64,000 bases of DNA from Clostridium sp. CF012 (GTDB lineage: Bacteria; Bacillota; Clostridia; Clostridiales; Clostridiaceae). Both the position numbers and the translations under genes were made by a program. Location: positions 434,001-498,000 of the forward strand of contig NZ_JAHLEF010000001.1 in NCBI RefSeq assembly GCF_018861755.1, written 5' to 3'. Below, piece by piece: positions 17,219-27,343 of the stretch (the first letter of the stretch is position 1; each line of letters begins with the position of its first letter). Below the pieces are notes generated by a model. The model did not search any database. It was not told where the DNA came from and saw only the letters and a list, made by a program, of their open reading frames with translations.

Positions 17219-20149
17219 TTATTTTTCTTCAGATGATAAAGTAACAGCCTCTACATAATCATCTATAAGCGCATTTGTTAAATTTTTGCCTCTACCTGCC
17301 CTATTCTGAACGTTTATATCCTGAAGTCGTATGGTCTTCTTTTCACCTTTAAAGCAGCTTACGGTTAAACGCAAGTCTTCCTCAAAAGTAACAGCTATTT
17401 CATTAGACCCTTCAGATTTTTTTGTTACTGCAGGTACCAAATCTACAAATATAACTTCATCATCTCTTAAGCTGATTCCTGTTACCCCAGATGCAACCTT
17501 TCCCATAAAGTTAATAGTATTAACATTAAATCTTATGCACATTGCCTTTTTAGTCACCATTAGTATATCCTTATCTTCCTTATCACTGTTAATTTTTACA
17601 GAGGTTAATTTATCTTCTTCTGTCTTGAGCTTGTATACCATGGCCCCGAAGAAATCTCCTTCTAATTCACAAAGCTTAGTTCGTTTAGTAAATCCTTTTT
17701 TAGTAAAGAAGTATATACTTTTTTCTTCATTAAAACTATCTATAGACACAATGTCTACTATTTTATCCTCAACATTAAAATTGTCTAACAAGGAGTTAAT
17801 AACTACACCATTTTTATCAATATTCTGGATCATATAGCTAGGTAATTTATGAACTGCTCCTTTTTCTGTAAATATAAGCAGTGTAGAAGATGATTTAGTA
17901 TAGGTGCTTAAATGTGTATTAGTTTTTCTACTAGATATTTTTATTGCACCTTTTGCATTAATACTAATATAGAATTCTTTATAATCATGGCCCTTCGCAA
18001 ATTCTATTTTTACCGCTTCATCTACTGAGGTGAGATTAAATAACTGAGTACCTATTGTATTTCTATCAATATCAGCAAGCACCGGTTCTTGCACACAGAA
18101 TTCTAACCCTTCCTTTGTTAATACCTTTAAGAAATTTTCTTTTCTTTCCTTATCTATTAACAGAACATGAAGAAGTTTCTCATTTTCTCTTAACCTTAAA
18201 GCAGATAATTTAGTATAACTGGTCATAAATTTATCCAAACCTGTTTTCTTTATATTCCCTTTATTAGTAAAGAACATAAATTCCTTTTCTGCAGATAAAT
18301 TTTCAGAGGAAAGTGTATGAACGATTTTCTCTTTTGTTAAGTCTATACCTCGAAGTAGGGTATCAAGTCTTTCGCCTTTTTCCTTCCACTTATATTCCGG
18401 AACTACATCACCTCTTAGTTGATACATATTTCCAAGGTCCGTAAAGATCATCAAGGTATCTTTAGTACTCGCTCCAATTACATATGTATTAAAATCTCCC
18501 TCTCTATACTCTATATCTTCTATATTAGTGTTAGACCTATTATAGGACTTCATAGGCACTCTTTTTATATAACCATCGTTAGATAGTGTTATCATAATAT
18601 CCTCTACCATGATTAACTCTTCCACGTCTATTTTAGCTTCGTTGTCATCTTCAATGATTTCCGAACGCCTAGGGTCATTATATTTTTCTTTGATTTCTGA
18701 GATTTCTGTTTTGATTACTTTCAAAAGTTCTTTCTCATTTTCAAGAATTTTTTTATACCCTTTAATTAGCGCTTCCAGTTTTTTATGTTCCTTTAAGAAT
18801 ATTTTTATTTCAAGCCCTGTTAGCCTGTATAGCATAAGTTCTAGAATTGCATCACTTTGAATAGTCGAAAAACCAAACCTACTAATTAAATTTTCGCCAG
18901 CATCCTTTTTAGATTTTGAACCCCTTATTATTATAATAATTTCATCCATCACATCTACTGCCTTAATAAATCCTTCTACAATATGAAATCTATTTTCAGC
19001 AACTTCTAGTTCATTTTGAGTCCTTTTAGTCACAACATCCTTTTGATGATTTAAGTAGTGCATTAATATGGTTTTAAGTCCCATAGTTTGAGGCTTTCCA
19101 TTAGCCAGGGCTACCATATTGAAAGGTAAATTACATTGAAGTTCTGTTTTTTTCAATAAGTATTTAAGTACCTTAGTTGCAGTTTCCTTATCTGTGGACT
19201 TTTTAAATTCAATTACAGATCTAAGGCCACTTCTATCAGATTCATCTCTAATATCTATGATTGACTCTAGTGCTTTTGCATGCTTTTTGTCCGCTGTCAT
19301 ATCAGAAATAGCTCCAAGAAGCTTTGCCTTATTTTTTCTGTAAGGGAATTCTGTAATAACTATCCCAAATCGTCCACTTTCTAATGTTTCAATTTTCATT
19401 TTAGCACGTAGAGTTACCCTGCCTTCGCCACTCTCATAAGCAGCTTGAATAGCATTCTTACCGATTAAAATGCCTCCCGTTGGCAAATCTGGTCCTTTAA
19501 TATATTGCATAAGCTGTTTTGTTGTTATTTCCTCATTATCAGCATAAGCGAGCAATCCATCAATTACCTCTCCCAAATTATGAGGTGGTATGTTTGTTGC
19601 TATTCCTACCGCTATACCAAAGGCTCCATTTACCAGCAAATTAGGATATCTTGATGGTAGTACGGAGGGTTCCTTCTCAGTATCAGAATAATTATCTACC
19701 ATTTCCACTACGCCTTTATCAATATCTCTTATCATTTCAAGGGCAATAGGTGAAAGCCTTGCTTCTGTATAACGCATAGCAGCTGCATTATCACCATCTT
19801 GACTTCCCCAGTTTCCATGACCATCTATTAATGGTTTTCTCGTGGCAAAATCTTGGGCTAGTATTACCATGGCGCCATAAACAGAACTATCTCCATGAGG
19901 ATGAAACTTACCCATTATATCTCCAACTATTCTTGCTGATTTATAATAAGGCTTGTCTGGAAAGGCCTTTAGCATATATGCTCCATAAAGAATCCTTCTA
20001 TGTACTGGTTTTAACCCATCCCGTACGTCTGGTAGTGCTCTTTCCCTGGCAACCTCCACGGCATATGGAAGGTAGTTATCTGGCATTGCTTCCTCTATAG
20101 GAGTCATTATTATATTATTGTCTTTAGGTACGTCAATTTTTTTTGCCAT
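17219..20149 (-). CDS. parC: DNA topoisomerase IV-type subunit A (GyrA/ParC family)
   Basis: A 976-residue type IIA topoisomerase A subunit. The quinolone-region sequence is [13 protein letters not shown] (residues 83-95) and the active-site tyrosine is Tyr127 in [11 protein letters not shown]. The N-terminal breakage-reunion domain runs to about 500, followed by a six-bladed beta-pinwheel. No clear GyrA-box (QRRGGKG) is found at the start of the pinwheel, which favours decatenase over gyrase; a NRAGRGKN stretch occurs near the C-terminus. It is 18 bp downstream of parE and is certainly co-expressed. Strict ParC versus GyrA assignment needs a tree. Confidence 0.9.
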   Translation of the reverse strand: MAKKIDVPKDNNIIMTPIEEAMPDNYLPYAVEVARERALPDVRDGLKPVHRRILYGAYMLKAFPDKPYYKSARIVGDIMGKFHPHGDSSVYGAMVILAQDFATRKPLIDGHGNWGSQDGDNAAAMRYTEARLSPIALEMIRDIDKGVVEMVDNYSDTEKEPSVLPSRYPNLLVNGAFGIAVGIATNIPPHNLGEVIDGLLAYADNEEITTKQLMQYIKGPDLPTGGILIGKNAIQAAYESGEGRVTLRAKMKIETLESGRFGIVITEFPYRKNKAKLLGAISDMTADKKHAKALESIIDIRDESDRSGLRSVIEFKKSTDKETATKVLKYLLKKTELQCNLPFNMVALANGKPQTMGLKTILMHYLNHQKDVVTKRTQNELEVAENRFHIVEGFIKAVDVMDEIIIIIRGSKSKKDAGENLISRFGFSTIQSDAILELMLYRLTGLEIKIFLKEHKKLEALIKGYKKILENEKELLKVIKTEISEIKEKYNDPRRSEIIEDDNEAKIDVEELIMVEDIMITLSNDGYIKRVPMKSYNRSNTNIEDIEYREGDFNTYVIGASTKDTLMIFTDLGNMYQLRGDVVPEYKWKEKGERLDTLLRGIDLTKEKIVHTLSSENLSAEKEFMFFTNKGNIKKTGLDKFMTSYTKLSALRLRENEKLLHVLLIDKERKENFLKVLTKEGLEFCVQEPVLADIDRNTIGTQLFNLTSVDEAVKIEFAKGHDYKEFYISINAKGAIKISSRKTNTHLSTYTKSSSTLLIFTEKGAVHKLPSYMIQNIDKNGVVINSLLDNFNVEDKIVDIVSIDSFNEEKSIYFFTKKGFTKRTKLCELEGDFFGAMVYKLKTEEDKLTSVKINSDKEDKDILMVTKKAMCIRFNVNTINFMGKVASGVTGISLRDDEVIFVDLVPAVTKKSEGSNEIAVTFEEDLRLTVSCFKGEKKTIRLQDINVQNRAGRGKNLTNALIDDYVEAVTLSSEEK

Positions 20150-20167
20150 TTAATAAATCCCCCCCTG

Positions 20168-22123
20168 TTAAAACTCAGCATATTTATACATGTAATTTTT
20201 TCTAGGTGCTACCACATCTCCCATTAGAAGCGAAACCATCTTCTCTGCCTTTGCTGCATCTTCTATGGTAACCTGCTGCAGTGTCCTAGTTGTTGGGTTT
20301 AGTGTAGTATCCCAAAGTTGATCTGGATTCATTTCTCCAAGACCCTTATATCTTTGGATAAGGGCACCTTTTCCAATTTCTTTTTTAGTCTGAGCTAATT
20401 CCTCATCACTATAAGCGTACTTAGCCACTTCACCATTTTTACCATTCTTATAAACCTTATAAAGTGGAGGCATTCCCATATAAAGATGACCATTGGCTAT
20501 TAGTGGTCTCATATATCTATAAATAAAAGTCATCCATAATGTTCTAATATGATATCCATCAACATCAGCATCACTTAAAATAATTATCTTTCCATATTTT
20601 AAATCTTTTTCATTATAATTATCTAAAACTCCTGTTCCAATGGCAGTGTTAAATATTTTTAACTCCTCACTTGCCAAAACATTTTCGAGTTTTTGCTTTT
20701 CAGTGTTCATAATTTTACCTTTTGAAGGCATTATAGCTTGGAACCTTCTGTCCCTGGCTTGCTTCGCACTTCCACCAGCTGAGTCTCCCTCCACCACTAT
20801 AAACTCTGTAAACTCTGAGTCTTTTAATGTACATACTGCAATCTTCCCTGCAAGAGGAGCTGCCCCCTTACCTATTTTCTTTCTTTCAGCTTCATTGATT
20901 TTTTTTATTTTATCCCGCCTTGATGCGGCAGATATAGCATTACTTATTAAGTTAGTGGCCATTTCTTTGTTGTCTTCTATCCACTCTGAAATTTTAGCAA
21001 AGCATAATTCATTCATCATGCTATATGCCTCATTATTTCCGAGTTTGCTTTTAGTCTGACCTTCAAATATTGGGTTGCTTATTTTAATTCTAACTATGGC
21101 CGTCATGCCTTCTCTTAAATCGTCACCTTCAAATTCCTTATCCTTATCTTTTAAAAGATTAAGTTTTTTAGCGCCTTCTTTAAAAGCCCTTGTCATGCCT
21201 GTTTTAAATCCAGTTTCATGAGTTCCTGATTCTGTAGTTGGTATATTGTTAACATAGCTAGCTATGTATTCTGTAGTAGAATCCGTAAATTGTATGCATA
21301 CTTCGCCATATAATTGTATCCCATTTATTTCTTTTTCACCTTGAAAAAATATAGGATCCTTATGCAGAAGAGTTTTACTTTCATTTAGGTAATCAATAAA
21401 ATCTAAAAGGCCCCGCTCTGAGTGATATTCTTTTGTAGGGCTACCTTCTTTTCGTTTATCTATAAATACTAAGGTAATTCCTTTATTTTGAAAGGCTAAT
21501 TCTTGAAGCCTTTCATCAATGATATCTGTTTTGAATTCCAGGGTAGTAAATACATTTTTATCTGGCATAAAAGTAACTTTACTACCTGTCTTTTTTGTTT
21601 CCCCTACTTCTTTAAGTTTAGTCACTGGTGTACCTGGCATAAGTCTTTTTAACTCCTGGTCATAAGAATATTCAAATCTTTGAGTGAAGATTTTACCCTT
21701 TTGACTTATTTCAATTAGCAGCCATTCTGACAATGCATTTACAACTGCAGCTCCAACCCCATGAAGTCCCCCGGAAGTTTTATAATTTTTATTATTAAAT
21801 TTTCCACCAGTGTGAAGCTCAGTAAATACCATTTCCACACCAGATTTATTTTTTATAGGATGTATTCCTGTAGGAATTCCCCTACCATTATCAACAATAG
21901 TAACACTTTTATCTTTATTTAATATTATTTCAGCTCTATCACCATAGCCATTAGCTATCTCATCTATAGAATTATCTAAAATTTCCCATATTAAGTGATG
22001 TAACCCTTTGCTACCTGTAGAACCTATATACATACCCGGTCTTATCCTTACAGGCTCTAGTTTTTCTAGAGAAGTGAGGTCGGTTACATCATAGGTTTGG
22101 ATTTCTTCCTTATCAAAACTCAT
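20168..22123 (-). CDS. parE: DNA topoisomerase IV-type subunit B (GyrB/ParE family)
   Basis: A 651-residue ATPase subunit. The GHKL site shows LDNSIDEIANG, DNGRGIPTGIHP and GGLHGVGAAVVNALS in the first 130 residues. The TOPRIM motif is VVEGDSAGGSAKQARDRRFQAI near residue 445, with the DADVDGYHIRTL metal motif later. It pairs with parC to decatenate chromosomes. ATG 22123 is preferred: GGAGG lies 6 nt ahead, whereas the ATG at 22129 directly abuts it. Confidence 0.92.
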   Translation of the reverse strand: MSFDKEEIQTYDVTDLTSLEKLEPVRIRPGMYIGSTGSKGLHHLIWEILDNSIDEIANGYGDRAEIILNKDKSVTIVDNGRGIPTGIHPIKNKSGVEMVFTELHTGGKFNNKNYKTSGGLHGVGAAVVNALSEWLLIEISQKGKIFTQRFEYSYDQELKRLMPGTPVTKLKEVGETKKTGSKVTFMPDKNVFTTLEFKTDIIDERLQELAFQNKGITLVFIDKRKEGSPTKEYHSERGLLDFIDYLNESKTLLHKDPIFFQGEKEINGIQLYGEVCIQFTDSTTEYIASYVNNIPTTESGTHETGFKTGMTRAFKEGAKKLNLLKDKDKEFEGDDLREGMTAIVRIKISNPIFEGQTKSKLGNNEAYSMMNELCFAKISEWIEDNKEMATNLISNAISAASRRDKIKKINEAERKKIGKGAAPLAGKIAVCTLKDSEFTEFIVVEGDSAGGSAKQARDRRFQAIMPSKGKIMNTEKQKLENVLASEELKIFNTAIGTGVLDNYNEKDLKYGKIIILSDADVDGYHIRTLWMTFIYRYMRPLIANGHLYMGMPPLYKVYKNGKNGEVAKYAYSDEELAQTKKEIGKGALIQRYKGLGEMNPDQLWDTTLNPTTRTLQQVTIEDAAKAEKMVSLLMGDVVAPRKNYMYKYAEF

Positions 22124-22197
22124 ATACATCCTCCAGTAAAATATTATTATACATTTGTTATTTTATATGTTTATAAGCAAAAGGTAAAGGACTTTAA

Positions 22198-22229
22198 ATA
22201 AAAAAACAGAACATTAGTTTCTGTTTTTT
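22198..22229 (-). terminator. Terminator after mnmH
   Basis: Minus-strand AAAAACAGAA/TTCTGTTTTT hairpin with a long T run, 16 bp past the mnmH stop. Confidence 0.8.
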
Positions 22230-22244
22230 GGTATTTTTATTCTT

Positions 22245-23267
22245 TTATATGATTTTAAACCAATTTTCTATTTCACTAGTGGCAGTCTTTATGTCTACTA
22301 CCATAATTTTTAATTTATAATCATATTTATTGGAAGTATGCATATACATAGGATCATAATGTTTAATCATAAGCTCACTTACTACCTCATCATATTCTGA
22401 TTTTAAAACAGATTGACAGTACCTGTCAACATTTTTTTCTCCAAGATATTTTTCCAGTCTTTTTAGACATTCAATTATTTCCTCATTACAGTTTTCAAAT
22501 TTTGTGTATTCCTTAACAATAAGATTTGTTCTAAACTCAATATCTGCATCTACAAATAAATGTATACCTGTCTTCATTTTTTCAAATATAAAATCAGGTA
22601 TCATAGTGTTTCCTATACGCTTGCTTTCTGCTTCAATAAACACAAAAGAACTTTTAGCCCCTTGTAACATATGATATATTTTAGATTCAAATGATTTTTG
22701 ACTAGTGGTTTTTCCAAGTCCTACAGTCCCTAAAAGTGATCCTCTATGATTAGCAAAACCTTCTAGGTCTAAAATATCAAAGCCATCCAATTCCAATTGT
22801 TTAAGTATCTCAGTTTTTCCAACACCAGTATTACCATGTAAAACAATATATCGAACACTATCATTAAGTCTTGGTAACTCCTCCATTACATACCTTCTAT
22901 ATCCTTTATAGCCCTCATTTATTCTCTCCGTATTTATGCCTAGGGAACTAAGTAGCATGCCAAGTACACCACTTCTCATTCCTCCTCTAGCACAAAATAA
23001 CACGATTTTATCATATTGTTTATTAAGTTCTTTAATTTCATCATAAATATGGAGTAATTTTTTAGAGGCTACTTCTAGCCCAATTCTCTTTGCTTTTTCA
23101 ACACTTTCCCTTGTATATACGGTACCAATAATTTTTCTTTCTTCATCATCAAATAAGGGTATATTAATTGCCCCATTTATAGTTGATTCCTGGAATTCAC
23201 CTGGGCTCCTTACATCAACTAATATATAATTTCCCTCAAGTTCTCCATATTCTATGGTTTTTAACAT
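22245..23267 (-). CDS. mnmH: tRNA 2-selenouridine synthase MnmH (SelU)
   Basis: A 340-residue enzyme replacing sulfur by selenium in the wobble 2-thiouridine of tRNA, using selenophosphate. The N-terminal rhodanese domain has the active cysteine in FCARGGMRS (about Cys92), and the C-terminal P-loop is HGNTGVGKTE (about 145-152). This implies that the host makes selenophosphate. ATG 23267 follows AGGAGG by 8 nt; the upstream in-frame ATG has no site. The AGGAGG is the end of a repeat element (23275-23370). Expected neighbours such as selD are not in this window. Confidence 0.93.
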   Translation of the reverse strand: MLKTIEYGELEGNYILVDVRSPGEFQESTINGAINIPLFDDEERKIIGTVYTRESVEKAKRIGLEVASKKLLHIYDEIKELNKQYDKIVLFCARGGMRSGVLGMLLSSLGINTERINEGYKGYRRYVMEELPRLNDSVRYIVLHGNTGVGKTEILKQLELDGFDILDLEGFANHRGSLLGTVGLGKTTSQKSFESKIYHMLQGAKSSFVFIEAESKRIGNTMIPDFIFEKMKTGIHLFVDADIEFRTNLIVKEYTKFENCNEEIIECLKRLEKYLGEKNVDRYCQSVLKSEYDEVVSELMIKHYDPMYMHTSNKYDYKLKIMVVDIKTATSEIENWFKII

Positions 23268-23274
23268 TAACTTT

Positions 23275-23322
23275 CCTCCTGCCATTCTCTTGGGAACAAA
23301 ACAATTATTAATTGTTTTTCCC
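23275..23322 (-). repeat. Palindromic RBS-proximal repeat, copy A
   Basis: About 48 bp, one of three relatives (see 23320-23370 and 60112-60161). It contains an ACAAAACAATT/AATTGTTTT hairpin, and its left end is the AGGAGG ribosome binding site of mnmH. Confidence 0.75.
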
Positions 23323-23370
23323 TACTGCTATTCTCTGGGGGACAAAACAATTATCAATTGTTTTGCCTCC
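23320..23370 (-). repeat. Palindromic RBS-proximal repeat, copy B
   Basis: In tandem with copy A. CAAAACAATT/AATTGTTTTG stem closed by GGGGG and CCTCC. The end equivalent to the ribosome binding site reads AGTAGG here and is followed by copy A, not by a gene. Confidence 0.75.
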
Positions 23371-23395
23371 GGTTTTATTCATTTACGAAAATAAC

Positions 23396-23425
23396 AACCG
23401 GCAGAACAAAACTCTCCTGCCGGTT
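23396..23425 (-). terminator. Terminator after the small membrane protein gene
   Basis: Perfect 9-bp GC-rich stem AACCGGCAG/CTGCCGGTT, followed on the minus strand by GTTATTTTCG; 23 bp past the stop at 23448. Confidence 0.7.
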
Positions 23426-23447
23426 AATATCGTAATTCTCTGCAATT

Positions 23448-23834
23448 TCACTCTGTTATTTTATTAGTTGCTGGCAATATTGCCGCAGCTAATCTTATAA
23501 GGTATTTTAGACTTTCATTATCTATGTTGCTTTGAAAATTCAATAAGCCAATAGCTTCCTTTGACATGTTAATTGCTTTTTCTTCTTTAAAGGTATTTTC
23601 GCTATTTTTATAGTTTGATTCTACGCACTGAACTACGCCTGAAACAATTCTAATAATTCTCTTTGCATTTTCTGGTGTAGCTTCACTTACAGATAGACCT
23701 CCAAGTATTACATAAGCAAGACCAAAATAGTCTTCCCTAAGATTTATATCATTATCCTTTAGCAAGTAAACTAAATAGCCAAGGCCTGCTACTAAAAGCA
23801 GTATTAAAACATATTGAATAACTATCTCTACCAT
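23448..23834 (-). CDS. Small single-pass membrane protein of unknown function
   Basis: A 128-residue product with one N-terminal membrane helix (IVIQYVLILLLVAGLGYLVYLL) and a soluble helical remainder (about residues 30-128). The layout resembles phage-type LLH holins, but no phage genes are near and the similarity is only architectural. GGGGGG lies 5 nt ahead of ATG 23834; an in-frame TTG directly before it is less likely. It may share a transcript with mnmH unless the hairpin at 23396-23425 stops it. Confidence 0.7.
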   Translation of the reverse strand: MVEIVIQYVLILLLVAGLGYLVYLLKDNDINLREDYFGLAYVILGGLSVSEATPENAKRIIRIVSGVVQCVESNYKNSENTFKEEKAINMSKEAIGLLNFQSNIDNESLKYLIRLAAAILPATNKITE

Positions 23835-23952
23835 CAATACCCCCCCTTATTTGAATTTATATTACTTTATATGCCATTCAAATGTGAAAGGGTACATTTT
23901 TTAACCAAATATAAAAATAATTATGCTATATGATTAAATTTTTATTATATCT

Positions 23953-23997
23953 CTAAATCTTCACTATATCTACAATAGTTTCTATGTGAGGCGTTTG
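23953..23997 (-). pseudogene. Fragment of an RlmD/TrmA-type methyltransferase 3' end
   Basis: The minus strand reads [14 protein letters not shown] then TAG, matching the intact gene at 33441-34808, which ends [14 protein letters not shown]. Twelve consecutive residues are the same and the nucleotides are close, but similarity stops upstream. It is a remnant of a duplicated or rearranged copy. Confidence 0.75.
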
Positions 23998-24133
23998 TTT
24001 ATATCTCGTATTTTAGCTTATCTAAATATATTTTATAATATCCTGTAAGCATTGATTTAAAATCATCTATCAGATACAAAATAATTTTTATGCTTTTATT
24101 TTAACCAATTGTATCTTATCATATTTTATGTAA

Positions 24134-24161
24134 TGGTGGCAAATGGGTGGCATTGCCACCA
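24134..24161. repeat. TTGCCACC palindrome
   Basis: TGGTGGCAA and TTGCCACCA separated by 10 bp. The same arms occur at 33372-33401 inside the broken recombinase, in the opposite order. Confidence 0.6.
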
Positions 24162-24665
24162 TAAAATTCAACTTAAATTGCGTAACCTTTGTAGCTCCCT
24201 CAGATGTTGATTTAACTTCTCCCACTTTTGTTAGCGTACTAACCTTTCATTGCTAATATTTTCTACAAATACAATACAATGATTCCGGTAATAATCTTAT
24301 GTCTCATAAAAAGCAGGCAGTCTTTATATTATTTTAAAGTTCTCTAGTATCTAACCCACATCCCATCTCCCTACTCATTGGTATTTCTATATTTATACTT
24401 AACATTCTATAAAATAGTGCGTATGATTTTAGTTCCCTTAATCAATAATAATTATAATCTACTCCTTCTTATACGTCAACAGTACTAAGGATAATTGATG
24501 CTGATAAATAAATGGTTGATAAGGTGAGGTTCATTCCCCTACTATTCTATTATTAATTCTAAAAACCTTACCCTCTACAGTAACTCCTTCTATTAAAGTT
24601 AAAATTCATATTAAATAAACAAATAGTTCGCAAATAATTTTATCAGGGTATGAAAGCTAACCTTT

Positions 24666-24929
24666 TTACTGATAATGTGTCCACATTCTTAAAATCTTAA
24701 TTGTATTTTCTTTCTCATACACTTCATAAATTATTCTATGCTTTATATTGATCCTTCGAGAATAGAAACCTTTTAAGTCTCCTATAAGTTTTTCATATGG
24801 TGGTGGAGTTTGATAAGGATTTTCTTTTATTATCTTTAGCAACTCTATTGCTTTTTTATCTAAATTACAGGATTCTAATTTCTTAGCATCCTTTTGAGCC
24901 TGTTTAGTTATAACTATTATATATCCCAT
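24666..24929 (-). CDS. yoeB: YoeB/Txe-family toxin
   Basis: An 87-residue RelE-superfamily ribonuclease toxin that cleaves mRNA on the ribosome. The C-terminal signature GDLKGFYSRRINIKHRIIYEVY...ILRMWTHY is diagnostic of YoeB, including the final His-Tyr. ATG 24929 is chosen since AGAGGA lies ahead and it overlaps the antitoxin gene by 13 bp, the usual translational coupling; an ATG eight codons upstream would lie well inside the antitoxin. Regulated with the antitoxin from the promoter at 25194-25222. Confidence 0.93.
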   Translation of the reverse strand: MGYIIVITKQAQKDAKKLESCNLDKKAIELLKIIKENPYQTPPPYEKLIGDLKGFYSRRINIKHRIIYEVYEKENTIKILRMWTHYQ

Positions 24930-25171
24930 CCTATATCCTCTAAAGACTTGCATTCGGAAATAGGCTCTTTAGCTCCATCTAAAATGCTTTCTCTCATTCC
25001 AGGTATACCTAAAAGATATAAAGTTTCTTGCATTGCGGACCAATCCTCTAAGCTTACCATTACAACATCACCTTTTTTACTGGTTATCTGAATAGGCTCT
25101 GAATTTGCAATGGTTTGTTCTATTATATTAAATATATCTTGCCTAGCTTTAGTAATGGGAACAGTTTTCAT
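24917..25171 (-). CDS. yefM: Phd/YefM-family antitoxin
   Basis: An 84-residue antitoxin. The N-terminal DNA-binding fold is MKTVPITKARQDIFNIIEQ with the family motif SKKGDVVMVSLEDW, and a C-terminal tail wraps the toxin. It neutralises YoeB and represses its own promoter with the toxin as corepressor. GAGGTG lies 7 nt ahead of the ATG. The gene overlaps yoeB. The pair sits between decayed DNA and recA. Confidence 0.93.
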   Translation of the reverse strand: MKTVPITKARQDIFNIIEQTIANSEPIQITSKKGDVVMVSLEDWSAMQETLYLLGIPGMRESILDGAKEPISECKSLEDIGWDI

Positions 25172-25193
25172 GTTGATTCACCTCTTTACATAT

Positions 25194-25222
25194 ATTTTAC
25201 TGTACATTTTTGCGTACGTCAA
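25194..25222 (-). promoter_or_regulatory. Promoter/operator of the toxin-antitoxin operon
   Basis: Minus-strand TTGACG (25222-25217), 17-bp spacer, TAAAAT (25199-25194). The spacer contains TGTACA (25201-25206), the core that YefM-type repressors recognise. Binding there would block the polymerase. The start codon is 23 bp past the -10. Confidence 0.75.
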
Positions 25223-25621
25223 CGTATTTATTTATATACAAATAAAAATCATATAGCTCTCAATATATAATATTTAATTTATTGTGAAATGCTATTAAAG
25301 CCTATATGATAATGCCCATTATTAAAATATATTATGTTACGTTCAAAGTAACAATTAGATATTATATGTTATTTCATAATATTTTTCTACACTTAATACA
25401 TTAAAACCCCCATCCGATGATATGAGCTTTACTTGTGTCAACATACCCGTATTCTTTAGCAGAGAGGAATTTTTATAAAATATGATTTTATAATATCTCT
25501 TATACTCCTTACACTTATCAATTAAATATTCATTTTTTCAGCTTCTAATTGTAAGAATGATTAGAAGTTATAATTATAATAAAATAATTAACTTTACTTA
25601 TGATAAGGTTCACCTTACTTG

Positions 25622-26671
25622 TTATAACTTTTTCACACCTTCTCCAACTGGTTCTTCATTTATAACTGCCTTTGTTAATGGCAGATTGTATTTTTCTCTG
25701 ATTAGATTTTCTATTTCAAGAACTAGGTCAGGATTAGCTTTCAAATACAACTTAGAATTTTCTCTACCTTGACCGAGTCTTGTATCTTTATATGAAAACC
25801 ATGACCCACCTTTTTGAACTAATTCTTCCTGAACACCTATATCTATCAAATTACCTTCCCTTGAAATACCCTCATTGTACATTAAGTCGAATTCAGCTAT
25901 TTTAAAAGGCGGAGCAACCTTATTTTTTGTTACTTTTATTCTGGTTCTATTTCCAAGAATATCTTCACCTATTTTTATAATATCAATTTTTCTTATATCT
26001 AACCTTATGGATGAATAAAATTTAAGAGCACGTCCACCTGTTGTTGTTTCAGGATTGCCAAACATCATACCTATTTTTTCTCTTAATTGATTTATAAATA
26101 TTACAACACACTTAGATTTGTTAATTGATGAAGTAAGCTTTCTTAAAGCCTGAGACATTAATCTAGCCTGCAGTCCCATATGGGAATCACCCATCTCACC
26201 TTCTATTTCAGCTCTTGGAACAAGTGCAGCTACAGAATCAACAACAATTACCTCTATGGCATTTGATCTTACAAGGGCCTCTACTATCTCCAGGGCTTGC
26301 TCCCCAGTGTCTGGTTGAGAAACTAAAAGTTCATTAGTATCAACTCCTAATATCCTTGCGTAAGACGGATCCAAGGCATGTTCAGCATCAACGAAGGCCG
26401 CCACACCACCTGTTTTTTGCGCTTCTGCTAATATTCGCAGTGCAATAGTTGTTTTACCAGAAGATTCCGGTCCATATATTTCTATAATTCTTCCTCTTGG
26501 AACTCCACCAACTCCTAACGCTATGTCTAAAGCCAGACATCCTGTTGGTATAACCTCTATATCCATTATTGTGTTTGCACCAAGCTTCATAATAGAACCT
26601 TTTCCGAATTGTTTTTCTATCTGATTCATAGCCACTTCTATTGCCTTAACTTTATCATTGCTTAAATCCAT
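25622..26671 (-). CDS. recA: Recombinase RecA
   Basis: A 349-residue recombinase. Walker A is GPESSGKTT at residues 67-75; VVDSVAAL is Walker B; the L1 and L2 loops read [12 protein letters not shown] and [14 protein letters not shown]. It forms the strand-exchange filament and drives SOS. Length is normal. AAAGGA is 13 nt from the ATG, a long spacing, and an in-frame TAA directly precedes the ATG, so the start is fixed. No LexA-type GAAC-GTTC box is visible in the 93 bp upstream. The neighbourhood (toxin-antitoxin, carD-like, uvrA) is not the common clostridial recA context. Confidence 0.96.
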   Translation of the reverse strand: MDLSNDKVKAIEVAMNQIEKQFGKGSIMKLGANTIMDIEVIPTGCLALDIALGVGGVPRGRIIEIYGPESSGKTTIALRILAEAQKTGGVAAFVDAEHALDPSYARILGVDTNELLVSQPDTGEQALEIVEALVRSNAIEVIVVDSVAALVPRAEIEGEMGDSHMGLQARLMSQALRKLTSSINKSKCVVIFINQLREKIGMMFGNPETTTGGRALKFYSSIRLDIRKIDIIKIGEDILGNRTRIKVTKNKVAPPFKIAEFDLMYNEGISREGNLIDIGVQEELVQKGGSWFSYKDTRLGQGRENSKLYLKANPDLVLEIENLIREKYNLPLTKAVINEEPVGEGVKKL

Positions 26672-26764
26672 TTATTATCAACATTCCTTTCACAAAAACT
26701 ATTATTGTAAGTCTTAGTTATCTCTAACTTAATAAATTTTTAACTAGCCTTTACCAATGAATAT

Positions 26765-27268
26765 CTAGTACACATTTTCATTTATCAGGCTATTGCTCCT
26801 TTCATATATTGCTTCAAAAGTAGTATCCAAGGCGACTGCCAATTCTGTAAACAATATATTTTGAACAAATCCTAAAAGTTTGTTATCTGGTTCATTAAGT
26901 TTCTTTCCACTAATTTCTGATTCTTGCTTTTTCCGCATTAATGTATTAACAATTTTACAAATTTCTTTACGATTTCCTGTCTTTATAGTTTCATAATATA
27001 TTTGGGTTCGTTGACTATTCAATTCTATCCAACTTATACCTGGTTGCTTGAAAAATTCTAGAATTTTTTCTGCTTCCTCTCTATGAATAAGTTCTAGCAT
27101 AGTCACCTTATGGTAATCTACCGGGCTACTTATTGTTAATTTGCTATCTTGCAGTGGATGTAAAACGTAATAGTTTCTGGTAATGTCCAAATATGTTTTT
27201 TCACATATATCATCTATATGACAAATACCGTGTGTTGAATATATGACCAAATCTCCAATATTAAACAT
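26765..27268 (-). CDS. CarD-family transcription factor
   Basis: A 167-residue CarD/CdnL/TRCF-domain protein. The Tudor-like RNA-polymerase-interacting domain occupies residues 1-60 (FNIGDLVIYSTHGICHIDDI...YYVLHPL) and a helical C-terminal DNA-binding domain the rest (TLMRKKQESEISGKKL...ILFTELAVALDTTFEAIYER). CarD proteins bind the RNA polymerase beta subunit and stabilise open promoters; the same domain links Mfd to polymerase in repair. It lies between recA and uvrA on one strand. AAAGGAG is about 13 nt from ATG. Confidence 0.9.
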   Translation of the reverse strand: MFNIGDLVIYSTHGICHIDDICEKTYLDITRNYYVLHPLQDSKLTISSPVDYHKVTMLELIHREEAEKILEFFKQPGISWIELNSQRTQIYYETIKTGNRKEICKIVNTLMRKKQESEISGKKLNEPDNKLLGFVQNILFTELAVALDTTFEAIYERSNSLINENVY

Positions 27269-27343
27269 TTCAGCTTCATTACTCCTTTACTTGGAATTGT
27301 GAATTTTCATGAAAATCACATTACTCCATTCAATATAATTCTA

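Larger units (their letters stand above)
23838..24665. other. Gene-poor stretch with decayed fragments
   Basis: About 830 bp without an intact gene. It holds the decayed methyltransferase 3' end (23953-23997) and a TGGTGGCAA/TTGCCACCA palindrome (24134-24161). A short minus-strand tail at about 24528-24593 reads IEGVTVEGKVFRINNRIVGE and stops; it looks like the end of an old gene, family not recognised. Confidence 0.5.

Noticed and set aside
23448-23834. Phage holin call for the small membrane protein
   Set aside because: Only the single-helix layout fits; no lysin, tail or other phage gene is nearby.
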